Source of the DNA: Lachnospiraceae bacterium
GTDB taxonomy: Bacteria; Bacillota; Clostridia; Lachnospirales; Lachnospiraceae
Length of the DNA stretch: 64,000 bases
Direction of reading: 5' to 3'
NCBI GenBank assembly: GCA_015056815.1
Contig: SVFN01000006.1
Span: forward strand, 1-64,000
The notes beneath the pieces are model-generated. The model was not told the DNA's origin. It did not search any database and saw only the letters and a program-made list of their open reading frames with translations. This document shows positions 8,279 to 15,979 of the stretch, one piece after another; position 1 is the stretch's first letter, and each line of letters starts with the position of its first letter. The position numbers and the translations under genes are program-made.

Positions 8279-9140
8279 GGATCCCCATCTCTTTCTTCAT
8301 CTTCTGATATATCTGCGCTGCATTTTTCTCCGAAACGGTTATGCCATTCCAGAGCTCATATGCTATGATCCCCTGATACAGAAGCATCTTCAATCCGTTG
8401 TAAGCAGGTCTTCCCTGTTTTTGCACGAGCTTCATAAACTTCGTGGTAAACGGGCGGTAGATCAGATCATAGCCGGTATGCACTTTTCGATAAAAAGCCT
8501 CATCCTCGATCACCGCTTCATCCTCCGCGGGGGAAAGTCCGACGCTTGTCGCCTGAATCGTCAGAAACTGTCCCTCCGGAAGTTTCGTATAGTCAGAAAG
8601 TGTCATCGGCTCCAGAATCTGCCTGCCAAAATGCCTGTTCACTTCTTCTGCCACTGCTTCGGCTTTCTCTATGGACCGGTTTAAGATCCAGACCTTTCCG
8701 GCTCCCTCAGAAGCACACAGGAATGCAACCGCTCTCGCAGCACCTCCTGCTCCCAGTATCAGGATCTTTTCCTCCCGGATCCGGATTCCCTCACTGTACA
8801 TCGCCCGCAAAAGACCGGTCATATCCGTATTGTATCCTTTATAACCGCCCTCCGTCCGGACTAATGTATTGACTGCTCCGATCGCCTCTGCAAGCGGATC
8901 GATCGTTTGCAGATACGGAATGACTGCCTGCTTATACGGAACTGTCACATTCATGCCCAGTATGTTGAGCGCATAAGCTCCTTTTACAGCCTCTCCAAGT
9001 CCTGTTGTGACGTGAAACGGAACATATACCAGGTTCTGTCCCGTTTCTCCGGCCAGTCCGTTGTGTATGACCGGTGAAAGTGTATGCTCCACCGGATTGC
9101 CGATCAATCCGCAGAGTCTCGTCTGTCCATTAATTTCCAT
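8271..9140 (-). CDS. aroE: Shikimate dehydrogenase (NADP+)
   Basis: 289 residues. It reduces 3-dehydroshikimate to shikimate. The substrate domain begins GLIGNPVEHTLSPVIHN and contains NVTVPYKQ with the catalytic lysine and YNTDMTGLL with the conserved Asp; the nucleotide-binding loop is ILGAGGAARAV followed by NRS, consistent with NADP preference. The start has GGAG eight bases upstream. It overlaps yqeG by 11 bases and aroK by 8, so the four genes are probably made from one mRNA. Confidence 0.95.
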   Translation of the reverse strand: MEINGQTRLCGLIGNPVEHTLSPVIHNGLAGETGQNLVYVPFHVTTGLGEAVKGAYALNILGMNVTVPYKQAVIPYLQTIDPLAEAIGAVNTLVRTEGGYKGYNTDMTGLLRAMYSEGIRIREEKILILGAGGAARAVAFLCASEGAGKVWILNRSIEKAEAVAEEVNRHFGRQILEPMTLSDYTKLPEGQFLTIQATSVGLSPAEDEAVIEDEAFYRKVHTGYDLIYRPFTTKFMKLVQKQGRPAYNGLKMLLYQGIIAYELWNGITVSEKNAAQIYQKMKKEMGIHE

Positions 9141-9651
9141 GTCTTTTCTCCGCTCTTTTGTACTCTTTCAGATAAAAGAAGAGAACGATCCTTTCCAGAT
9201 ACCGTTTCAGTATGATCTGTATCTCTTCCTTTTTGTCGATGGGCTTTACCAGAATCGTGCGGATGCCGGCTCTTTTGGCTCCCCAGATATCCGTAAAGAT
9301 CTGGTCGCCGATAAACAAGGTGTTTGTCGTATCCGCCTTTAACATTTTCATTCCTTTTATATAACAGGCTCTGCGTGGCTTGGCCGCTTTGTAAATATAT
9401 CCGGCCTTAACCTCCTCGCAGAAGGATCTTACCCTCGGTTCTTTATTGTTTGAGAGCATCATACAACGATACCCAAGACTGTGCAGTCTGTCAAACAGCT
9501 GCTTTGCGCGCTCGTCGGCCGGTGCTCCGTGCGGTACCAGGGTGTTGTCGATATCAAACAGGATCGCCTTATACCCTTCCTTTCTCAGTGCTTCAAAATC
9601 GATACTGTAAGTGGACTCTTTATATTCATCCGGATAAAATTGTCTTAACAC
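9130..9651 (-). CDS. yqeG: YqeG family HAD IIIA-type phosphatase
   Basis: 173 residues from a GTG start chosen because AGAAAGGA stands seven bases upstream and because homologues begin just before YPDEY..S.Y.IDFE. An upstream extension would run into the terminator at 9758-9790. HAD motifs: FDIDNTLVPHG (motif I), MLSNNKE (motif II) and GDQIFTDIWGAKRAGI (motif IV). YqeG proteins are uncharacterised or weakly characterised phosphatases, commonly found beside aroE in Firmicutes, as here. The physiological substrate is unknown. Confidence 0.88.
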   Translation of the reverse strand: MLRQFYPDEYKESTYSIDFEALRKEGYKAILFDIDNTLVPHGAPADERAKQLFDRLHSLGYRCMMLSNNKEPRVRSFCEEVKAGYIYKAAKPRRACYIKGMKMLKADTTNTLFIGDQIFTDIWGAKRAGIRTILVKPIDKKEEIQIILKRYLERIVLFFYLKEYKRAEKRHGN

Positions 9652-9757
9652 GTTTTTTCCTTTCTGCCATGCGGAAATGCCCGTAACGTCAGCATTCATA
9701 CCTTCGATTTTACTTTCGTAGGATAGTATACGATATAACTTGCAAAAAATCCACCCC

Positions 9758-9790
9758 AAAAAAAGAATCGGTCCGCACAACCGATTCTTA
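9758..9790 (-). terminator. Rho-independent terminator
   Basis: Stem AAGAATCGGT / ACCGATTCTT with 7-base loop and a run of seven T on the minus strand. It ends the 9800-10183 gene and separates it from the yqeG-aro operon. Confidence 0.9.
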
Positions 9791-9799
9791 TCCTTCCGT

Positions 9800-10183
9800 T
9801 TATTCTTTTCGGATCACGATGCCATCCTCGCTGCCAAACAATACATTATCCGTCTGTCCGGCTTCCACAAAGAACTGATACTGCTCTAACATCTTATCCT
9901 TTCGCATGTCCGACACTGCCTTTTCCACATCCAGCTTCTCCAGATCCTTCTCTCTGCCGATGTGTCCAAAATCATCCGGAAAACGCTCATATACATCAAA
10001 GACCTTAATGTCCTGAAGCTCTTCCCTCTCCGGTGCCGAAGGCAGAGAAGAAATATTCTCCTGCACCTTGCTGCTTTCCTGCTCCTGCTGCCTTTCTGTC
10101 CGATCAGCCGGAGAAATACCGGTCATTCTCTTCTGTATGATATAATTGTCGCTATATGACTGTCCTACTGCACTGATTCTCAT
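9800..10183 (-). CDS. Conserved hypothetical protein, hydrophilic
   Basis: 127 residues from the ATG that follows GGGGAGG by eight bases (a GTG three codons earlier is less well placed). It begins MRISAVGQSYSDNYIIQ, has a low-complexity Gln/Glu/Ser stretch around residues 25-45, and a charged helical second half (KDLEKLDVEKAVSDMRKDKM). No signal peptide, membrane segment or known motif is visible. It has its own terminator. No function is proposed. Confidence 0.7.
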   Translation of the reverse strand: MRISAVGQSYSDNYIIQKRMTGISPADRTERQQEQESSKVQENISSLPSAPEREELQDIKVFDVYERFPDDFGHIGREKDLEKLDVEKAVSDMRKDKMLEQYQFFVEAGQTDNVLFGSEDGIVIRKE

Positions 10184-10259
10184 CACAAACACCTCCCCGG
10201 GCGTGTTTTATCTGTATGATATATATCGGCTCTCTTTCCCCAAAGATAACCCCTGTATC

Positions 10260-10712
10260 CTATTTATCCAATACTTTTTTCAGTTCATCCATAAAAGTAT
10301 TGATATCTTTGAATTCACGGTATACGGATGCAAAACGTACATAAGCAACTGCGTCCAGATTCTTTAACTTATCCATGACAAGCTCCCCGATGATGTCACT
10401 GGAAATCTCTTTCTCTTCCATATTAAAGATCTGATTCTCCACTTCCTCGATCAGCTCATTGATCTGAAGGGCACTGATCGGGCGTTTGTGGCAGGCTCTG
10501 AGCACACCCGCTTCGATCTTGGCACGATCATAAACCTCTCTGTTGTTATCTTTCTTAATGACGATCAGCGGGATCGTCTCGATCTTCTCATAAGTCGTAA
10601 AACGCTTACTGCACTCATCGCAGACTCTCCTGCGGCGGATGGAATTGTTCTCCTCTGCCGGTCTCGAATCGATCACTCTGGTATTTTCATGGCCACAAAA
10701 CGGACATTTCAT
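10260..10712 (-). CDS. nrdR: Transcriptional repressor NrdR
   Basis: 150 residues, the standard length. It represses ribonucleotide reductase genes in response to ATP/dATP. The N-terminal zinc ribbon is [15 protein letters not shown]...[12 protein letters not shown], followed by the ATP-cone domain ([20 protein letters not shown]...). The start at 10712 follows GGAGGATACGACGAA; an ATG further upstream has no support. In related clostridia nrdR often lies near sigG and ylmC/ymxH, as it does here. Confidence 0.95.
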   Translation of the reverse strand: MKCPFCGHENTRVIDSRPAEENNSIRRRRVCDECSKRFTTYEKIETIPLIVIKKDNNREVYDRAKIEAGVLRACHKRPISALQINELIEEVENQIFNMEEKEISSDIIGELVMDKLKNLDAVAYVRFASVYREFKDINTFMDELKKVLDK

Positions 10713-10812
10713 TTCGTCGTATCCTCCAGTTCTATCTGTAGTAGTTGTAACGCAGGTGTACCCGTACAATGATAAAAATATTTTATCTTAAACAAAATAT
10801 TATGTCAACTGT

Positions 10813-11040
10813 TTATTGTAAATCTACCAGAATAATATCCGGTCCTATCTTGCAGATTTTATGAAACGGTATCCGGATCTCCTCCCCGCATCCGAAAAAG
10901 CTGCACCACTTCGACTCTCTTACCAGTACGGCAGTAATACATCCCTTGCAGGTATCGATCTCCAGATCCGCAATATGTCCCAGATTCCTGCAGTCCTTTG
11001 CACAGATCACATCTTTTTCTTTCAACTCACTATAATACAT
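10813..11040 (-). CDS. YlmC/YmxH family sporulation-associated PRC-barrel protein
   Basis: 75 residues from the ATG preceded by AAAGGTGTGAAAAA. The sequence MYYSELKEKDVICAKDCRNLGHIADLEID with two or three small beta segments fits the YlmC/YmxH PRC-barrel family, small proteins encoded next to sporulation sigma factor genes in clostridia and bacilli and expressed during sporulation in Bacillus. The biochemical role is unknown. An extra cysteine pair (WCSFFGCGEE) is present. Confidence 0.82.
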   Translation of the reverse strand: MYYSELKEKDVICAKDCRNLGHIADLEIDTCKGCITAVLVRESKWCSFFGCGEEIRIPFHKICKIGPDIILVDLQ

Positions 11041-11140
11041 TTTTTCACACCTTTGCGATGTAACGCTTTGCAAACACGATATCGTTACTTTTGATTAGTG
11101 TATGCAGGAAGTGAAAAAACGGTTCCGGCTCCGGTAATCA

Positions 11141-12328
11141 TCATCCGCAGCCTGCGCTTTCAATAAGATCATGCAATACCTGACAGCGGTCTGCCCATCT
11201 GTGTCCGGACGCCGCCATGCAAAAACCGGCATCCGCGATCTGCTGTGACTTCCCCGGATCATTCAAAAGCTCCCTCACGATCTGCGGCAGCTTCTCCAGC
11301 CGTGTTCCCTGATAGATCCTGCAGTTAAGTCCGTCAAGCAGGATCGAGTCCAGATATCCATTGGAATCGGTCAGGCTGACTGCTCCGTTTAACATGGAAT
11401 TATAAATCCTGTCATGCGCGCCTTCTTTAAACCACGGCATAACGTTTAGCGAGATCTTCGCATCGGAAATAGCCTCCAGACAGCCTTGCGAATCTCTTGC
11501 ACCTTCGTTGATCAGATTCTCCGGATGATCACATTCCATTTCATCCCATCGTCCTCCAAAGACGTGTACCCGGATCCCGGCGTCGACGAGTGTACGGACC
11601 ACATCCCGCCGTCTGGCATGTCGTACATACAGATCGATAAAGGTAATGTTCGGCATCGTTTCTTTCAGTTCAGCCTCTGTCACCTGCGGGATCTGCCTCC
11701 TGATATGTTCCATGCAGACCTGTGTCACGCATTTGTCCGGCGAAGCCAGAAGCTCCTCGATCATTCCTCTGTAAAACGCAGCGTACTCTTCTCCGTTACG
11801 GTTGATAAATTTGTCAAACCGCTCCGGCGCGCCGTAATTGCCGGTCATGACCACATCAAACCTGCGCTCCTGCCATCTTTTATAGCTTCCGTCCTCCTTA
11901 AGCGGAGTACCCGCCAGAGGCAGGAAAAGATCAGCATCCACTTCCGGGAAAAAACGGTTCATAAACCTTTGGTGTTCCCTGTCGATGCTGATCTGATGAT
12001 AGTCCTTCGGCCGCAAGGAAAGAAGGTTGTAATAAAACATGGGGTGATCTACTACAATATTGTAGCACGGGATCCGGAAAGCATCCCAGAACCAATTCCC
12101 TTCTTCGTCCATGAACTGTGCCTCACCGCACATGCCATGAAAATTAAAAGAAATCACCACCGTATGATTCCTTTGCACGAAACGCAGGAGTTTGCCGGTA
12201 TATTCCCACGGCCGCTCCAGATCATACACTAAAACCTCATGCCCCATCTTACGGAAGCACTTTGCCATCTGTTCGGAAAAATATCCCTGCGTCTCGATAT
12301 CGCCTTTGAACATGATTATCTTTTTCAT
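11141..12328 (-). CDS. CgeB-like glycosyltransferase family protein
   Basis: About 395 residues, cytosolic. N-terminal half: IIMFKGDIETQGYFSEQMAKC, VVISFNFHGM, CYNIVVDHPMFYYNLL. C-terminal half: YVRHARRRDVVRTL, VHVFGGRWDE, SLNVMPWFKEGAHDRIYNSMLNG and the glycosyltransferase-4-like end AVSLTDSNGYLDSI. This arrangement matches CgeB-type glycosyltransferases; B. subtilis CgeB takes part in spore outer-layer modification. The start lies 5 bp after the stop of the CAP-domain gene, so the two are probably co-transcribed. Being placed among sigG, ylmC and nrdR suggests, but does not prove, a spore-surface role. Confidence 0.75.
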   Translation of the reverse strand: MKKIIMFKGDIETQGYFSEQMAKCFRKMGHEVLVYDLERPWEYTGKLLRFVQRNHTVVISFNFHGMCGEAQFMDEEGNWFWDAFRIPCYNIVVDHPMFYYNLLSLRPKDYHQISIDREHQRFMNRFFPEVDADLFLPLAGTPLKEDGSYKRWQERRFDVVMTGNYGAPERFDKFINRNGEEYAAFYRGMIEELLASPDKCVTQVCMEHIRRQIPQVTEAELKETMPNITFIDLYVRHARRRDVVRTLVDAGIRVHVFGGRWDEMECDHPENLINEGARDSQGCLEAISDAKISLNVMPWFKEGAHDRIYNSMLNGAVSLTDSNGYLDSILLDGLNCRIYQGTRLEKLPQIVRELLNDPGKSQQIADAGFCMAASGHRWADRCQVLHDLIESAGCG

Positions 12329-12333
12329 AATCC

Positions 12334-13308
12334 CTACTGCTTTCTGGCCGTCAGAACGCACCAGTACATTTTGCCGTTATCCGCAACATAAACCGAAATC
12401 CCCACATCGTTATAATTACGGTTGATCACCACAGGAAGTCTCTGCTGATCCTCCGCCCAGGCGGTAAGCACCTGAGAGGGGGCAATATAATAACGTGCCG
12501 TAAGTTCCGATGCCTCTGCCCATTTGTATTTCAGGGAGATCGCGGAAAAGCACGAGGTCCTGTTCGGTCTGGTATCCGAATAATAACGTGCCAGCTCCTT
12601 CGCACGCACTGCTGCGGCCTTGTTCAGATATTTATTGAAGCTCAGAGCCGGTACGCCATATTTGCTCCGTTCATAATTCATCAGGCGTAACAGCTCCTGT
12701 TCGTATGCTTTCTGCTTCGTGACTACATTCACCTTGCAGGTAAGAAGCTTCCCCCTTACCCTGGTCCGTATCTTCGTCGTACCGATCTTGTGAGCGGTGA
12801 TCATGCCATTCTGGTTGACAGAGGCGATCTTTGAGTTATTGCTGGACCATACCACAGGCAGCTTCGTCCCCCGTACAGACACTTTTGCCATCTCGCCGAT
12901 CGTCAGTGTAACATTCTTACGGTTGATCCTCGGGCTCTCGATCGTGATCTCACATTTGTAGAGCTTGTTTTTGTATTTCGCAGAAATGACCACAACGCCC
13001 TTTCTGAGTGCCTTTACCATGCCGTTTTTGTCAACGCTTGCTGTTTTAGGCTTGGCAGAGCTCCATTTTACCTTCGTCTTAAATGCACCTTCCAGCTTAA
13101 GCTGTACACTCTGTCCCACCACGAGATCGACCTTCGCCCTGTTCAGATAAGGCTCTCCTTCTTCAATCAGACCTTCTTCCTGCGTAATCTCTCCGTAGGT
13201 CGTCCTGACCGTCATCGCAGAGAACAGTAAACAGACACTTAACATCATACAAAATGCAACGCGAAACCATTCTTTTTTATTCTGATATCCTGCCTTCGTT
13301 TTTCTCAT
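12334..13308 (-). CDS. Secreted CAP-domain protein with two Ig-like (BIG2) repeats
   Basis: 324 residues from the ATG preceded by AAAGGTGG. Signal peptide about residues 1-38 (hydrophobic core FCMMLSVCLLFSAMTV). Two bacterial Ig-like group 2 repeats follow: VDLVVGQSVQLKLEG...VKALRKGVVVISA and VTLTIGEMAKVSVRG...ITAHKIGTTKI. The C-terminal CAP/SCP domain begins LRLMNYERSKYGVPALSFNKYL and ends with VGISVYVADNGKMYWCVLTA. CAP proteins of this type are common extracellular or spore-associated proteins in clostridia. A small hairpin (GGTCAC / GTGACC) sits right before the ribosome binding site. Likely exported; its partner is unknown. Confidence 0.85.
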   Translation of the reverse strand: MRKTKAGYQNKKEWFRVAFCMMLSVCLLFSAMTVRTTYGEITQEEGLIEEGEPYLNRAKVDLVVGQSVQLKLEGAFKTKVKWSSAKPKTASVDKNGMVKALRKGVVVISAKYKNKLYKCEITIESPRINRKNVTLTIGEMAKVSVRGTKLPVVWSSNNSKIASVNQNGMITAHKIGTTKIRTRVRGKLLTCKVNVVTKQKAYEQELLRLMNYERSKYGVPALSFNKYLNKAAAVRAKELARYYSDTRPNRTSCFSAISLKYKWAEASELTARYYIAPSQVLTAWAEDQQRLPVVINRNYNDVGISVYVADNGKMYWCVLTARKQ

Positions 13309-13471
13309 CCTGTTCCATCCACCTTTCCGGTCACAAAATCCGTGACCCGAAATCATGTACATAATATCCCGCTTCAGATCGTCCGTAGCACATCCCGCCG
13401 CAACGATCGCGCTGCGCTTCGGATATAGATACAGTATAACATATTTCTAAAGAAAAGTAATGGGTTTTCTG

Positions 13472-14248
13472 TCAGGAAGTCAGGTAATTTCTCATGATAC
13501 GCAGGGCATTTTTTTCAAGACGGGAAACCTGCGCCTGTGAGATTCCTATGATCCGGGAAACTTCCATCTGGGTCTTTCCTTCAAAGAACCGGAGTGATAT
13601 GATCTCCCGCTCCCTTTTTCCGATGTGTTTCATGGCATCCGACAGTGACAGGTTCTCCACCCAGGTCTCCTCTTTATTCTTCTTATCGCTGATCTGATCC
13701 ATAACATACAGCGTATCTGTGCCGTCTGTATAGACCGGCTCATACAGACTCATGGGACTTTGAATGGCATCCAGAGCATAAACCAGTTCTTCCTTACTGA
13801 TCCCGATCTCCTCCGCTATTTCCATGATCGAGGGCTCTTTCTGATTCTTCTTTGTCATCTGTTCTTTGGCATAGATTGCCTTATATGCTGTATCTTTTAA
13901 AGAGCGCGACACCCGGATGGGATTGGAATCCCTCAGAAACCGGCGGATCTCGCCCATGATCATCGGGACCGCATAGGTACTGAATTTCACTCCCAGCCCC
14001 GCGTTGAAATTATCGATGGCCTTGATCAGACCGATACAGCCGATCTGAAACAGATCATCCGCATTCTCATTTGTCTGGTTAAAACGACGGATGATGCTTA
14101 AAACCAGTCTTAAATTTCCTTCGATGTACTGCATGCGTGCCTGTTCATCGCCTCCTCTGATCCGCTCAAACAATTCTGTCTGTTTCTTTGCATCTAACAG
14201 CGGTAGCTTCGCAGTATTTACCCCACAGATTTCCACTTTGCTCTGCAT
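13472..14248 (-). CDS. sigG: Sporulation sigma factor SigG (late forespore)
   Basis: 258 residues from the ATG preceded by GGAGGTCACAAAGA; this gives the usual SigG length. It directs RNA polymerase in the engulfed forespore. Region 2 is clear (EGNLRLVLSIIRRF, DDLFQIGCIGLIKAIDNF, KFSTYAVPMIMGEIRRFLRD), region 3 (SLKDTAYKAI) and region 4 (REREIISLRFFEGKTQMEVS, ISQAQVSRLEKNAL). The motif EICGVNTAKLPLL at the N-terminus is typical of SigG. No convincing sigma-F/G type promoter was recognised upstream. In many relatives it directly follows sigE; here about 7.4 kb separates them. Confidence 0.94.
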   Translation of the reverse strand: MQSKVEICGVNTAKLPLLDAKKQTELFERIRGGDEQARMQYIEGNLRLVLSIIRRFNQTNENADDLFQIGCIGLIKAIDNFNAGLGVKFSTYAVPMIMGEIRRFLRDSNPIRVSRSLKDTAYKAIYAKEQMTKKNQKEPSIMEIAEEIGISKEELVYALDAIQSPMSLYEPVYTDGTDTLYVMDQISDKKNKEETWVENLSLSDAMKHIGKREREIISLRFFEGKTQMEVSRIIGISQAQVSRLEKNALRIMRNYLTS

Positions 14249-14363
14249 TCTTTGTGACCTCCAACTTTTCCCTTGTAAAAAGAATGCCCGCAAACCGCTC
14301 TTTTTATTCATCGGATACCGTTGCCAGACTCTATTGGTCAGCACAGTTGTCATAGGCAAGGAT

Positions 14364-14517
14364 TTATATCAATCGTGACCTCATCTCTTCCAGCGTCTCG
14401 GAATAATCGTATCCAAACTCTCTGTCAACATACTCTGCGATTTCTTCCTTTGATGCACCGGTTCGAGCCATATAGATCACCGCTGCCGATGATATCTCCT
14501 AAAATTGCTCCAAACAT
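14364..14517 (-). pseudogene. Collapsed ADP-ribosylglycohydrolase gene (internal deletion, frameshift, 3' loss)
   Basis: A perfect ribosome binding site (AAAGGAGGATACAGAT) and start lead into MFGAILGDIIGS, the characteristic beginning of DraG-type ADP-ribosylglycohydrolases. After only 12 residues the sequence jumps, in a different frame, to AAVIYMARTGASKEEIAEYV followed by DREFGYDYSETLEEMR, which in intact family members lies near residue 150. The metal-binding DDT and DSD motifs are gone and the C-terminus is cut before sigG. The two frames meet at GGCAGC, so a deletion at a short repeat is likely. It cannot make an active enzyme. It occupies much of the 434-bp gap between the nuclease gene and sigG. 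Confidence 0.8.
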
Positions 14518-14560
14518 ATCTGTATCCTCCTTTTCTTTACCTGATGATGCAAGTATAGCG

Positions 14561-14608
14561 AAAAAAGAAAAGGGAGTGGTCGTTTGTCATACGACAAAAT
14601 CCACTCCG
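14561..14608 (-). terminator. Terminator after PD-(D/E)XK nuclease gene
   Basis: Outer stem GGAGTGG / CCACTCC with an inner TTGTC / CGACAA-type helix; the minus strand continues CCTTTTCTTTTTT. Confidence 0.7.
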
Positions 14609-14682
14609 CAAATTACTCACCCATGATCGGTTGCCCGTATTTGAATAGTGTAGCATTTATCTCATATATGTCATATACCCCA

Positions 14683-15570
14683 TTAGCTGTCAAGCCGGAC
14701 ATTCAACTCCTGCAGTTTCTTTCTCAGCTCCCGTAATTCCTGTTCCGCTGCTTCCGCTCTGGCACGTTCTTTCTCTGTTACTTTCTGTTCTTCCGCACGT
14801 CCTTTATCGTAGCCTTCGTCATACCCATCCTCATGCACGGCTTCCATATGCGCCTGCTCATCATACTCCAATATGCTGCTCATCATGACCCATCTCCCAT
14901 TCTCCATCAGGAATTCTGTCAGGATTCCGTCCTTTATACACTCATCGATCACATGTCTCATTGCTTCCTGCTTCTCCACAGTCGTCTTCTTACCGTTCAA
15001 AGCCGTATACGTCCGGTATACAAACTCGCTGTATTCACGAAGCTGTCCGGATTTTTCCATAAGCTCACGGTTTCTTCCCGCATTGATATTTAACACGGTC
15101 ACCTTCAGCTCCAAAGCCAGATCCTCCACTTTGATCTTATACTGATCGGAGAGTTTATATTCCATTCGATCCGGTATCTCTTCGCTTCCGTTATAAAATA
15201 CATAAAACCGCGGTACCGGCAGTTCTACCGGTTTTTTGCGGTAAAACAACTTCCGCTCATACATTCTCTGAAACAGCTCCGAGATATAAAACAGCATCCT
15301 TAGCGGCATATTCCCGCAGACTGTGCTCTGATGTTCATAAAAATCCAGATATGACCCGAACACAAACGAAATATCGTTCTTGATCTTTAAGAAAATACCG
15401 CTCGGAATCCCGTTCTCATCGTTGAGTGTATTGATCTCGATCCCCTCTGCACTCGTATAATCCGTCCCGTTTACCGCATTACTCAGTTCCAACAGTCTCT
15501 CCTTGTCGGAAAACAATCCTGCGAATACACTGGAACGGTACTCATTGTTAAACTGTCCTTCTGCTTTCAT
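14683..15570 (-). CDS. Rpn/PDDEXK-family putative nuclease (transposase-like)
   Basis: 295 residues from the ATG preceded by GAGAGGAG. The block KNDISFVFGSYLDFYEHQST, then NMPLRMLFYISELF, matches the PD-(D/E)XK nuclease family related to Rpn recombination-promoting nucleases; the E-x-Q of YEHQS is the family's catalytic half-site. The C-terminal 60 residues form a charged coiled coil (AEEQKVTEKERARAEAAEQE). Such genes occur in many copies in Lachnospiraceae chromosomes and are not flanked by inverted repeats here. It has its own promoter region and terminator and lies in the accessory insert between sigG and sigE. Confidence 0.78.
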   Translation of the reverse strand: MKAEGQFNNEYRSSVFAGLFSDKERLLELSNAVNGTDYTSAEGIEINTLNDENGIPSGIFLKIKNDISFVFGSYLDFYEHQSTVCGNMPLRMLFYISELFQRMYERKLFYRKKPVELPVPRFYVFYNGSEEIPDRMEYKLSDQYKIKVEDLALELKVTVLNINAGRNRELMEKSGQLREYSEFVYRTYTALNGKKTTVEKQEAMRHVIDECIKDGILTEFLMENGRWVMMSSILEYDEQAHMEAVHEDGYDEGYDKGRAEEQKVTEKERARAEAAEQELRELRKKLQELNVRLDS

Positions 15571-15769
15571 GTCGTTTTGCTCCTCTCTTTGAAACCGGTC
15601 AGGAGCCAAACAAACTGCTTCTTTGCACACGGATATTTCGCCCATCGTCTGCTTCACTCCTGCTATTCTACTAATAAGACTGAAATAGCATGAGTCGAAG
15701 TATCATAATACACCGAATGGCAGAAATGCCGTCATGCTGTGGGCGGATATGCCCGAATTTCATAAATTC

Positions 15770-15797
15770 AGTATAACATAAACCAAAAAATATGCAA
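15770..15797 (-). promoter_or_regulatory. Probable promoter of the nuclease gene
   Basis: Minus strand TTGCAT (15792-15797), 16-bp spacer, TATACT (15770-15775), about 200 bp upstream of the start at 15570. The leader between contains small GC-rich palindromes but no recognised riboswitch. Confidence 0.5.
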
Positions 15798-15810
15798 CCA
15801 AAATATGCGT

Positions 15811-15838
15811 GTTTCTCTCTTGATGTTTCTCTCTTGAT
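15811..15838. repeat. Perfect 14-bp tandem repeat upstream of nuclease promoter
   Basis: GTTTCTCTCTTGAT occurs twice head-to-tail without a gap. It lies 13 bp upstream of the -35 box at 15797, so it could be a protein-binding site or a slippage product. Confidence 0.7.
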
Positions 15839-15866
15839 TCGCTCCTGAATTTTTGCAACCACACAA

Positions 15867-15897
15867 ATGGGAACCCGCTGTTTAAACGGATTCCCAT
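15867..15897. other. Imperfect hairpin in the 15571-15979 gap
   Basis: ATGGGAACCCG and CGGATTCCCAT form an 11-bp stem with one mismatch. Together with the hairpin at 15923-15959 and the promoter at 15770 it accounts for what can be seen in this 409-bp gene-free stretch. It resembles the hairpin at 1342-1366. Confidence 0.5.
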
Positions 15898-15922
15898 GTT
15901 TTAATGACTATTCGTATTGTTT

Positions 15923-15959
15923 AAATAGCCGCCTTCATTTGCAGATCAGGCGGCTATTT
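15923..15959 (-). terminator. Hairpin downstream of DUF6273/LRR gene
   Basis: Perfect 11-bp stem AAATAGCCGCC / GGCGGCTATTT, 15-base loop, beginning 20 bp after the stop. The T tract after it on the minus strand is short, so efficiency is uncertain. Confidence 0.65.
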
Positions 15960-15979
15960 CCGTGTTTCATTTTTCTCTC

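Noticed and set aside
9652-9780. Longer N-terminus for YqeG
   Set aside because: It would begin inside the terminator of the upstream gene, whereas the GTG at 9651 has a good binding site and matches homologue starts.
13309-13440. Hairpins upstream of the CAP-domain gene considered as a riboswitch
   Set aside because: GATCGT/ACGATC and GGTCAC/GTGACC stems are present but no known aptamer core could be recognised.
15671-15862. 63-codon open frame in the gap after the DUF6273 gene
   Set aside because: Covers the promoter and tandem repeat of the nuclease gene, has no ribosome binding site and no similarity I know.
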